Assembly: GCA_025980505.1 (NCBI GenBank)
Contig: JAICXI010000141.1
Coordinates: 1-5,769, forward strand
From: a bacterium
Lineage (GTDB): Bacteria; Oederibacteriota; Muellerivitia; Muellerivitales; Muellerivitaceae
DNA length: 5,769 bases
Reading direction: 5' to 3'
Shown: in pieces, positions 1 through 5,094 of the stretch
Layout: every line of letters begins with the position of its first letter
How positions within the stretch are numbered: position 1 is the first letter of the stretch
Notes under the pieces: model-generated
Seen by the model: only the letters and a program-made list of their open reading frames with translations
What the model was told of the DNA's origin: nothing
Databases searched by the model: none
Made by a program: the position numbers and the translations under genes

Positions 1-532
1 CCAGGTTTTTTTCTGCCTGATCGTCACCCTGGCCCTGGTGACCTCCCGGGGCTGGATCGAAGAAACCCCCCGCCGCCTTCCGGACCGTCCTTCGTCCCTG
101 CGCGCCTGGGCCGCCTGGACCACGGCCCTCACCTATCTCCAAATCCTGGTGGGGGCGGTGACCCGGCACAGCGGGGCGGGCCTGGCCATTCCGGACTTCC
201 CGACCAGTTTCGGGCAGGCCCTTCCGCCCGACTGGTCGCCCTGGGTGGCGCTGCAGTTCAGCCACACGCGCGTCGGCGCCTTTATCGTCCTTCTTTTCGT
301 GACGCATACGGCTTACCGCTTTTGCTTCCACTTCCCGGAGGAAAAGGCGCTCTTCGGGCCGGCCGCCACGGCCGGGCTGTTGGTGTGGGTCCAATGCTTC
401 CTGGGACTGTTGATCCTCCTGACCCAAAAGGCCGTCGTTCCCACGTCCCTCCACGTCCTGGTGGGGGCCGCCACCCTGGCCGCCATGCTGGTGCTGACCT
501 TGAACAGTTATCATTTATTGAGGAAGGCTTGA
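1..532 (+). CDS. ctaA: Heme A synthase, COX15/CtaA family (5' end outside window)
   Basis: This integral membrane enzyme oxidises the C8 methyl of heme O to a formyl group, making heme A for aa3-type cytochrome oxidases. The first complete codon is at 2 and the frame is open through the left edge, so the N-terminal half is missing; about 176 residues are visible against roughly 300-350 for the family. What remains is the end of one membrane helix (QVFFCLIVTLALVTSRGW) and four more helices, matching the C-terminal four-helix bundle. Family motifs seen are VGAVTRHSGAGLAIPDFP, QFSHTRVGA and TSLHVLVGA. The histidines at nt 263-265 and 452-454 sit where the family's heme-ligand pair lies. The loop after the first full helix has no cysteine. 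A GTG at 38 could look like a start but lies inside the coding region. Heme O synthase follows 94 bp downstream, its expected pathway partner. Family assignment is firm; the exact N-terminus is unknown. Confidence 0.94.
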   Translation, partial: QVFFCLIVTLALVTSRGWIEETPRRLPDRPSSLRAWAAWTTALTYLQILVGAVTRHSGAGLAIPDFPTSFGQALPPDWSPWVALQFSHTRVGAFIVLLFVTHTAYRFCFHFPEEKALFGPAATAGLLVWVQCFLGLLILLTQKAVVPTSLHVLVGAATLAAMLVLTLNSYHLLRKA

Positions 533-541
533 CCACGAAGA

Positions 542-567
542 CCCAAAGCCACGCTGGGAATTTTTTT
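542..567 (+). terminator. Possible rho-independent terminator after ctaA
   Basis: CCC (542-544) and AGC (547-549) can pair with GCT (553-555) and GGG (556-558) around a 3-nt loop, leaving an AA bulge. The stem is followed by AA and seven T residues (561-567), the layout of an intrinsic terminator. The stem is short and imperfect, so termination may be weak. A second run of seven T lies at 577-583. If functional, it would reduce read-through from ctaA into ctaB. Confidence 0.35.
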
Positions 568-626
568 CACGATTCATTTTTTTCCCCGCGCTTCCGCGCC
601 CCCGCGGCTCCGCAAGGGGTCGCCCC

Positions 627-1481
627 GTGAAAAACCTAAGGGATTACGTCACCCTCACCAAGCCCCGGTTGAATTTCCTGGCCCTCCTGACCACCGCGGC
701 GGGTTTTTACATGGGCAGCCCCCGGCCGGTAAACGGCTGGCTCCTTTTGTTCGCCGTGCTGGGTTCCACGGGGGTGGCGGCCGGTTGCGGGGCCTTGAAC
801 CAGTGGTTCGAGGCGGATACGGACCGGCGCATGACGCGCACCCAAAGAAGGCCGCTGCCTTCCGGCCGCATCGGGAGCGGCCACGCCTTCTGGTTCGGCC
901 TGGCCCTGTCGGCGGCGGGGCTCCTGGTGCTTTTTTTCGAGGTCAATGAGCTGGCGGCTTTCCTGGGCCTGTCGGCCCTGGTGAGCTATGTGGTGTTTTA
1001 CACGCCCCTGAAAAAAATCACGTCGCTTTGCACGGTGGTGGGCGCCGTGCCCGGCGCCATCCCGCCGCTCATGGGATGGGCGGCGGCCCAGAACCAGATC
1101 GGCCCGGGGGGCTGGACCCTTTTTTGGATCCTCTTCCTATGGCAGATGCCCCATTTCCTGGCCATCGGCTGGATGTACCGGGAGGATTACGCGCGGGCCG
1201 GTTTCCCCATGCTGTCCGTCATCGACCCCAAAGGTGGAACCACCGGACTCATGGCCGTGGCCTACAGCTTCGCCCTCCTGCCCGTGTCCCTGATCCCGGC
1301 CTACCTGCGGATGACCGGGCAGGTATATTTTTGGGTCGCTCTTGTGTTAAGTTTGACCTTCCTGGTTTACGCTTTTTTGATGGCCCGGCATAAGACCCTC
1401 CGCCACGCGCGGGGGCTTTTCTGGTTCTCCATCACCTATCTGCCCGTCCTTTTCATGGTGATGGTGCTGGACAAGGCTTGA
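627..1481 (+). CDS. ctaB: Heme O synthase (protoheme IX farnesyltransferase)
   Basis: This polytopic membrane prenyltransferase of the UbiA superfamily joins farnesyl diphosphate to the vinyl group of heme B to make heme O, the substrate of CtaA. The 284-residue length is normal for bacterial CtaB/CyoE. The first Asp-rich motif is at residues 58-66 (NQWFEADTD), followed by MTRTQRRPLPSGR, the family's RT..RPL..G signature. The first Asp of that motif is Glu here, a common variant. YREDYARAGFPML, from residue 184, is the second conserved loop, and WQMPHFLAIGW precedes it. The rest is hydrophobic and fits eight or nine membrane helices. The start is GTG at 627; AAGGGG at 614-619 gives a 7-nt spacing, and the protein then begins at the usual LRDYVTLTKPR segment. 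It is separated from the next gene by 197 bp, so the two may be transcribed separately. Confidence 0.97.
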   Translation: MKNLRDYVTLTKPRLNFLALLTTAAGFYMGSPRPVNGWLLLFAVLGSTGVAAGCGALNQWFEADTDRRMTRTQRRPLPSGRIGSGHAFWFGLALSAAGLLVLFFEVNELAAFLGLSALVSYVVFYTPLKKITSLCTVVGAVPGAIPPLMGWAAAQNQIGPGGWTLFWILFLWQMPHFLAIGWMYREDYARAGFPMLSVIDPKGGTTGLMAVAYSFALLPVSLIPAYLRMTGQVYFWVALVLSLTFLVYAFLMARHKTLRHARGLFWFSITYLPVLFMVMVLDKA

Positions 1482-1572
1482 GGAATGAAACACAGGGTTG
1501 CACGCAGACATGCGGGGTAAAAGGGAAAGGCCCGGATTGAAAAACATCCAACAGGAAGCGGGTTGGACGGGC

Positions 1573-1615
1573 TTCGCGTTGAATAGGGTCCGCTGTTGCC
1601 GGAATAATACGCGAA
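1573..1615. promoter_or_regulatory. Inverted repeat flanking the candidate promoter
   Basis: TTCGCGT at 1573-1579 and ACGCGAA at 1609-1615 are perfect 7-base inverted copies separated by 29 bp. They sit on the outer edges of the proposed -35 and -10 boxes. Such an arrangement could be a paired operator half-site or a transcript stem. A 7-bp match can also arise by chance, so this is only a candidate. Confidence 0.3.
1579..1608 (+). promoter_or_regulatory. Candidate sigma70-type promoter for the ABC-sco operon
   Basis: TTGAAT at 1579-1584 matches 4 of 6 bases of the -35 consensus. AATAAT at 1603-1608 matches 5 of 6 of the -10 consensus. The spacer is 18 bp. Transcription would begin near 1615, leaving a leader of about 65 nt before the GTG at 1679. 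This is the best such pair in the gap, and it stands out as A+T-rich in G+C-rich DNA. Assignment rests on consensus matching only. Confidence 0.42.
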
Positions 1616-1678
1616 ACGGGAAAAGCGACTTTGCCATACTCCGTGTAACTCTGTTGACTCCGTGGTGAAAAGGCTTTC

Positions 1679-2608
1679 GTGGAAAACATCGTCGAAGTGG
1701 ACAACCTAACCTACCGTTACGGGGACAAGGTCGCGTTGGCGGGGATCAGTTTTTCCGTGGCCCGGGGCGAGATCTTCGGTTTCCTCGGCCCCAACGGCGG
1801 GGGCAAGACCACCACCTTTAAAATCCTCTCCACGCTTTTTTCCTCCGGACCGGGCCAGGTACGGATATTCGGCAAGGACCTGGTCCGGGAACGCATCGCC
1901 ATCCGCCGGAAAATGGGAATCGTGTTCCAACTGCCGGCCCTGGACAAGAAACTGAAAGTGAGGGAAAACCTGGCGCACCAGGGGCACCTTTACGGCATCG
2001 CGGGCCGGGACCTCAAGCGCCGCATCGACCGGGACCTGGAGAGGCTGGGGCTGGCCGACCGGGCCGACGACCGCGTGGAAACCCTCTCGGGCGGCCTCCA
2101 GCGCCGGGTGGAACTGGCCAAGGCCCTTTTGAACGACCCCGAACTCATGATCCTGGACGAGCCGTCCACGGGATTGGACCCCGCCGCGCGCAGGGAGTTC
2201 TGGAACAACCTGGAATCCCTCCGCCGCGACCAGGGCATGACGGTCCTGGTGACCACCCATTACCTGGAGGAGGCGGACCGCTGCGACCGGCTCCTCATCC
2301 TGGACGAGGGCCGGGCGGTGGCCCTGGGGCACCCCGAACAGCTCAAGTCGGAAATCGGCGGGGAAGTGCTGCGGATCCGGGCCAAGGACCCGGACGGTTT
2401 CTCCAACCGGGTCACGGAAAAACTGAAAGTGAAGACCTTGAAGGTTGGGGGGCTGGTCCAAATCGAGGAACCCAAGGCCCATAACCTGGTGGCCCCGCTT
2501 TTGGAGGCCTTCCCCGAGGAAGTCCTTTCCCTGACGCTGGGGCTGCCCACCCTGGAGGACGTCTTCATCCACAAGACCGGCCGGCGTTTTTTGGAAGAAA
2601 GGGAATAG
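1679..2608 (+). CDS. ABC transporter ATP-binding protein (ABC-2 / DrrA-NatA-CcmA type)
   Basis: This 309-residue protein is the cytoplasmic ATPase of an ABC exporter, with the permease encoded next door. Walker A is at residues 37-45 (GPNGGGKTT), the Q-loop Gln is 84, the signature is 136-140 (LSGGL, then QRRVELAKAL), and Walker B is 156-161 (LMILDE). The D-loop is STGLD (163-167) and the switch His is 194. All catalytic residues are intact. LSGGL in place of LSGGQ is usual for this subfamily, which tends to vary at that position. Residues after about 215 form the C-terminal extension, ending in LPTLEDVF (289-296), typical of drug- and NatA-type ATPases. GTG at 1679 is the only sensible start: AAAAGG at 1668-1673 lies 5 nt upstream and an in-frame stop is at 1655. 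The cargo cannot be predicted; its cotranscription with sco and DUF420 suggests oxidase assembly or a linked export need. Confidence 0.95.
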   Translation: MENIVEVDNLTYRYGDKVALAGISFSVARGEIFGFLGPNGGGKTTTFKILSTLFSSGPGQVRIFGKDLVRERIAIRRKMGIVFQLPALDKKLKVRENLAHQGHLYGIAGRDLKRRIDRDLERLGLADRADDRVETLSGGLQRRVELAKALLNDPELMILDEPSTGLDPAARREFWNNLESLRRDQGMTVLVTTHYLEEADRCDRLLILDEGRAVALGHPEQLKSEIGGEVLRIRAKDPDGFSNRVTEKLKVKTLKVGGLVQIEEPKAHNLVAPLLEAFPEEVLSLTLGLPTLEDVFIHKTGRRFLEERE

Positions 2609-2613
2609 GACTG

Positions 2614-3360
2614 ATGAATTTTTGGATGGCGGTTTACACACTTTGGCAGAGGGAACTGGTGCGGTTCTACCGCGTCCCCAGCCGTTGGTTCGGCGCGGTG
2701 GGCACGGCCCTGCTTTTCTGGGCGGTCTTGGGCACGGGCCTGGGCGGGGCGGCCTACCGGGCCTACTTTTTCCCCGGCACCATCGTCATGAGCATGATGT
2801 TCACCTGCATTTTCTCCACGGCCTCCATCATCGAGGACCGGCAGGCGGGGTTCCTCCAATCGGTCATGGTGGCGCCGGTGGCGCGGGCGGCCATCGTCAT
2901 GGGCAAGATCCTGGGGGGCGCCACCCTGGCCACCCTGCAGGGGTTGCTCATCCTGGTTTTCGCCGGAACCGTGGGCGCGGTTTTCCAGTGGGGCCCCTGC
3001 CTGGGCATGCTGGGCTCGCTTTTCCTGATCTCCTTCGTGGTGACCGCCATGGGTTTCTGGCTGGCCTGGAAGATCGAATCCACCCCGGGCTTCCACGCCA
3101 TCATGAACATGGTGCTGCTTCCCATGTGGATGGCCTCGGGCGCGATCTTCGCGGCCAGCCCTTCGCCTTGGCTCAGGTTCTTCATGACCATCAACCCCTT
3201 CACTTACGGCGTGGCGGGCGTGCGCCGGGGGCTTTTCCCCACCGCGGATTTGGGGCAGGTGCCCTCCCTTTCCCTTTGCCTCACCGTGCTGGCGGGGGCG
3301 TCCCTTTTCTTTTACGCCCTTTCCTCCTGGGTGGTCGAGAAAAGCGACGAAAGAAGGTGA
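2614..3360 (+). CDS. ABC-2 type transporter permease
   Basis: This 248-residue membrane subunit should pair, as a dimer, with the ATPase that ends 5 bp upstream. The N-terminus has a short amphipathic stretch (WQRELVRFYRVPSRW) before the first helix, as in ABC-2 permeases. About six hydrophobic segments follow. The conserved cytoplasmic motif of the family lies at residues 74-98: EDRQAGFLQSVMVAPVAR, then IVMGK. Later segments include MWMASGAIFA and the NPFTYGVAGVRRGLF region, also typical. The start is ATG at 2614, with AAAGGG at 2598-2603 and AGGA at 2607-2610 as possible ribosome sites inside the end of the ATPase gene, consistent with coupled translation. Its stop lies 2 bp before the next start. 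No extra substrate-binding domain is visible, so export is more likely than uptake. Confidence 0.94.
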   Translation: MNFWMAVYTLWQRELVRFYRVPSRWFGAVGTALLFWAVLGTGLGGAAYRAYFFPGTIVMSMMFTCIFSTASIIEDRQAGFLQSVMVAPVARAAIVMGKILGGATLATLQGLLILVFAGTVGAVFQWGPCLGMLGSLFLISFVVTAMGFWLAWKIESTPGFHAIMNMVLLPMWMASGAIFAASPSPWLRFFMTINPFTYGVAGVRRGLFPTADLGQVPSLSLCLTVLAGASLFFYALSSWVVEKSDERR

Positions 3361-3362
3361 CC

Positions 3363-3983
3363 GTGAAAAAATCCCTTTTCCAATGGGCCGTCCTGGCGGC
3401 GGCCGTGGCGGCCCTGGCCGTCCTGGGGTTCCGGGTGCTGGCCTCCCGCCCCTCGGACAAGTTCCTGAAGCCCGTGCAAAAGGCCCCGGCGTTTTCCTTC
3501 CGGGACCGCAGCGGCCGGACCTTCGCCAGCTCGGAGCTGGCGGGGAAGGTCTGGGTGGCGGATTTCATCTTCGCCCATTGCGCGGGCTCCTGCCCCTTCT
3601 TAAGCCAGCAGATGAGCTTCGTGCAAAGGGACTGGAAGGGCAACCCGGACCTGAAGCTGGTCACCTTCACCGTGGACCCCGAGCGCGACACGGTGGCGGC
3701 CTTGAAACAATACGCCGACGATTACCACGCCTTGGAAGACCAGTGGTTCTTCCTCACGGGCCGGAAAAAGGACCTGTACCGGGTCATCCGGGAAGGCTTC
3801 AAGGTGCCGGCCCTGCAGGATTTCCAGGGCGGGCCCGGGTTTGAGTTCATCCACAGCACGGCCCTGGTGCTGGTGGACGCAAAGGGAATGATCCGGGGCT
3901 TTTACGACGGACAGTCGGACGCGGAGGTCCAAAAGCTCCACCGGGACATCCGGTACCTCATGAGCTCCCGGAGCCACGCGTGA
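3363..3983 (+). CDS. sco: SCO1/SenC family copper chaperone for cytochrome oxidase
   Basis: SCO proteins are membrane-anchored thioredoxin-fold proteins on the outer face of the inner membrane. They bind copper and help load or reduce the CuA centre of oxidase subunit II. The predicted product has 206 residues. It has one N-terminal hydrophobic anchor (about residues 8-27, no lipobox Cys), then the thioredoxin-like domain. The copper-binding motif is Cys73-x3-Cys77 (HCAGSCP) and the third ligand is His164 in FEFIHSTALVLVD, so all three ligands are present. VTFTVDPERDT is another family hallmark. GTG at 3363 was chosen because AAGAAGG at 3351-3357 lies 5 nt upstream and the product starts with KK before the anchor; another GTG at 3357 would overlap that ribosome site. 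The frame stays open far upstream across the permease gene, but that part is not coding. The gene starts 2 bp after the permease and overlaps the next gene by 4 bp. Confidence 0.95.
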   Translation: MKKSLFQWAVLAAAVAALAVLGFRVLASRPSDKFLKPVQKAPAFSFRDRSGRTFASSELAGKVWVADFIFAHCAGSCPFLSQQMSFVQRDWKGNPDLKLVTFTVDPERDTVAALKQYADDYHALEDQWFFLTGRKKDLYRVIREGFKVPALQDFQGGPGFEFIHSTALVLVDAKGMIRGFYDGQSDAEVQKLHRDIRYLMSSRSHA

Positions 3984-4402
3984 GCGTTGGAATGCTCCCC
4001 ACCTTGAACGCCTGCCTGAACGGCCTGGGCGCCGTCCTGCTCCTGACGGGCTATTGCTTCATCCGCCTGGGGAACCGCGCCGCCCACCGTTTTTGCATGG
4101 TCGCGGCCTTCGGGGTTTCCATCCTGTTCCTCGTTTCCTACCTGGTGCACCACGCCCTGGCCGGCGTCTTTTACTACCAGGGGCAGGGGTGGGCCAGGAC
4201 CCTTTACCTGGTCATCCTCACCACGCACACTTTCCTGGCGGTCCTGGTGCCGGTGCTGGCCGTCCTCACCTTGCGCCGGGCCCTGAAAGGCGACTTTGTC
4301 CGCCATAAAAAAATGGCCCGCGTCACCTTCCCCATCTGGCTTTACGTGTCGGTGACCGGGGTGGTGGTCTACCTCATGCTTTACCGCGGCTGGCTGCAGT
4401 AA
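3980..4402 (+). CDS. DUF420 membrane protein (YozB/CtaM-like oxidase maturation factor)
   Basis: This 140-residue protein has four predicted membrane helices (about residues 10-28, 40-62, 74-98 and 116-135), the usual length and layout of DUF420. Characteristic segments are LPTLNACLNGLGAVLLLTGY, FLVSYLVHHALAG, ILTTHTFLAVLVP and PIWLYVSVTGVVVYLML. Histidines 36, 57, 58, 83 and 109 lie at or near helix ends and are plausible metal or heme ligands; that is inference. In Firmicutes the relatives YozB and CtaM belong to the oxidase maturation machinery, and CtaM of Staphylococcus aureus is needed for aa3-type oxidase function. Here the gene directly follows sco. The start GTG at 3980 overlaps the sco stop as GTGA, with GGAG at 3970-3973 six nt upstream. 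An ATG at 3992 is an alternative start that would remove four residues without harming the first helix. Confidence 0.93.
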   Translation: MSVGMLPTLNACLNGLGAVLLLTGYCFIRLGNRAAHRFCMVAAFGVSILFLVSYLVHHALAGVFYYQGQGWARTLYLVILTTHTFLAVLVPVLAVLTLRRALKGDFVRHKKMARVTFPIWLYVSVTGVVVYLMLYRGWLQ

Positions 4403-4414
4403 ACCCGGAAAGAA

Positions 4415-4449
4415 AGGCCTATCCCCGGGTGGATTGTTCCGGGCGGCCT
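4415..4449 (+). repeat. Nested G+C-rich inverted repeat between DUF420 and the CoA-binding gene
   Basis: AGGCC (4415-4419) pairs with GGCCT (4445-4449). Inside it, CCCGG (4424-4428) pairs with CCGGG (4439-4443) around a 10-nt loop. The two stems are separated by a 4-versus-1 internal loop. There is no T-run afterwards, so it is not a typical intrinsic terminator. It may mark the end of the operon or be a leader structure of the next gene. A smaller hairpin, AAGAT (4454-4458) with ATCTT (4465-4469), follows just before the ribosome site. I found no convincing promoter in this 83-bp gap. Confidence 0.3.
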
Positions 4450-4485
4450 CCTTAAGATGGGGTTATCTTCCCGCGAGGTGAAAAC

Positions 4486-4917
4486 ATGAACGTCAGCGAA
4501 AAGGAAATGGCGGAAATCGTCAGGAACGCCGGGACCGTGGCCGTGGAAGGCATGCAGGACGAAAGCAAGGCGGACCGAGCCGCCTACCGGATCCCCGCCA
4601 TGCTCAAGGAACGGGGCATCCGGCTTTACCCCGTGAACCCCAAAATCCAATCCTCCCTGGGCGAAAAAGCCTACGCCTCCCTCAAGGAGGTCCCGGTGAA
4701 GGTGGATATCCTGGACGTGTTCCGCCGACCCGACGTGATACCCGCCCTGGCCGAGGAAATCATCGCCCTTCCTCCGGAAAAACGCCCCGCGGTCGTGTGG
4801 CTTCAAACCGGCATCACCCATCCGGAAGCGGAAGCCAAGCTGGAAAAGGCCGGGTTCAAAGTGGTTTCGGACGCCTGCCTGGGGGTACTGGCCTCCAGGG
4901 TGAGGCCGAAAGTTTAA
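4486..4917 (+). CDS. CoA-binding-domain protein, YccU-like
   Basis: This 143-residue protein is a single Rossmann-like CoA-binding domain (CoA_binding_2 family, as in E. coli YccU). It is probably cytoplasmic, with no signal or membrane segment. Members resemble the CoA-binding part of succinyl-CoA synthetase but lack the catalytic domains, and their role is unknown. Motifs in order are TVAVEGM (17-23) at the nucleotide loop, YPVNPK (48-53), VDILDVFRRPD (73-83), VVWLQTGI (103-110) and VVSDACLGVLASR (126-138). Two points differ from the E. coli form: Glu21 replaces the usual hydrophobic residue before the loop glycine, and the terminal D-R-C motif is D-A-C. The start is ATG at 4486, with GAGGTGA at 4475-4481 spaced 4 nt. 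It is 83 bp from the oxidase cluster and shows no functional tie to it, so it is probably a separate unit. Confidence 0.91.
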   Translation: MNVSEKEMAEIVRNAGTVAVEGMQDESKADRAAYRIPAMLKERGIRLYPVNPKIQSSLGEKAYASLKEVPVKVDILDVFRRPDVIPALAEEIIALPPEKRPAVVWLQTGITHPEAEAKLEKAGFKVVSDACLGVLASRVRPKV

Positions 4918-5091
4918 CCACGGCCCGGAGCGGGGAAAATGAAGACCCGGGTTTTGCCTGCCCCGTGAATCCCGCACGACCCCGCGGCCCAGGATTGGCG
5001 CGGATTGAAAAAACGCCGCAAAGGCGTAGGGTGTGACACGGCGGATAGGCCGACCGCGTGAAGTGGAACCAATTCAACCAAGGCGGTGCCT
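4918..5091. other. Intergenic region before the TPM-domain gene
   Basis: This 174-bp gap shows no gene. It begins with an ACCACGG-type tract directly after the stop codon. It contains the palindrome ACCCGGGT followed by TTT near 4945-4955, the 12-base motif CGGATTGAAAAA at 5001-5012 shared with the gap at 1482-1678, and a small hairpin at 5013-5027. TTGAAA at 5005-5010 with TAGGGT at 5027-5032 (16-bp spacer) is a weak promoter candidate, because the -10 match is only 3 of 6. Confidence 0.5.
5008..5027 (-). terminator. Small hairpin with terminator shape on the minus strand
   Basis: ACGCC (5013-5017) and GGCGT (5023-5027) form a perfect 5-bp stem around a 5-nt loop. Upstream on the + strand is a run of A residues (5008-5013). 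Read on the minus strand, this is a G+C stem followed by about six T, the form of a rho-independent terminator. No minus-strand gene in the window would use it, so it may stop antisense transcription entering from the right, or be a by-product of a repeat element. Confidence 0.28.
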
Positions 5092-5094
5092 TTG
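5081..5094 (+). promoter_or_regulatory. Ribosome binding site deciding the TTG start of the TPM gene
   Basis: AGGCGGTG at 5081-5088 matches 7 of 8 bases of AGGAGGTG, and its GGCGG core ends 5 nt before TTG at 5092. A GTG at 5086 is in the same frame but lies inside this site. An in-frame stop at 5059-5061 rules out any start further upstream. Confidence 0.75.

Larger units (their letters stand above)
1482..1678. other. Intergenic region before the ABC-sco-DUF420 operon
   Basis: This 197-bp gap is the longest in the window and I see no gene in it. It contains a candidate promoter (1579-1608), a 7-bp inverted repeat around that promoter, a 12-base motif shared with the gap at 4918-5091 (1533-1544 and 5001-5012), and degenerate CACGGAG-like tracts near both ends. 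In-frame stops such as TGA at 1655-1657 prevent the downstream gene from extending far upstream. No recognisable riboswitch, tRNA or terminator was seen. Confidence 0.6.

Noticed and set aside
38..40. GTG as the start of heme A synthase
   Set aside because: The frame is open to the left edge and the preceding residues form part of a membrane helix. The protein would otherwise be half the family length.
1706..2641. A 311-codon open frame on the minus strand covering the ATPase gene
   Set aside because: It is exactly antisense to an intact ABC ATPase with all motifs. Its own product is low-complexity, rich in Gly, Gln, Pro and Val, with no recognisable domain, as expected of a shadow frame in G+C-rich DNA.
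2260..3096. A 278-codon minus-strand frame across the ATPase/permease junction
   Set aside because: It overlaps two well-supported genes in antisense and encodes a biased His/Gly/Arg/Glu-rich product without domain features.
2622..3362. Upstream extension of the sco reading frame through the permease gene (a possible fusion protein)
   Set aside because: The extension is Gly/His/Pro-rich nonsense overlapping the permease in another frame. The SCO part has its own ribosome site, GTG start and membrane anchor at 3363.
3992..3994. ATG as the start of the DUF420 gene
   Set aside because: Possible, but GTG at 3980 has a well-placed GGAG and forms a GTGA overlap with the sco stop. I kept the latter and noted the ATG as an alternative.
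5005..5032. Promoter TTGAAA-16-TAGGGT for the TPM gene
   Set aside because: The -10 box matches only 3 of 6 bases and overlaps a hairpin and a repeat motif; too weak to list as a promoter.
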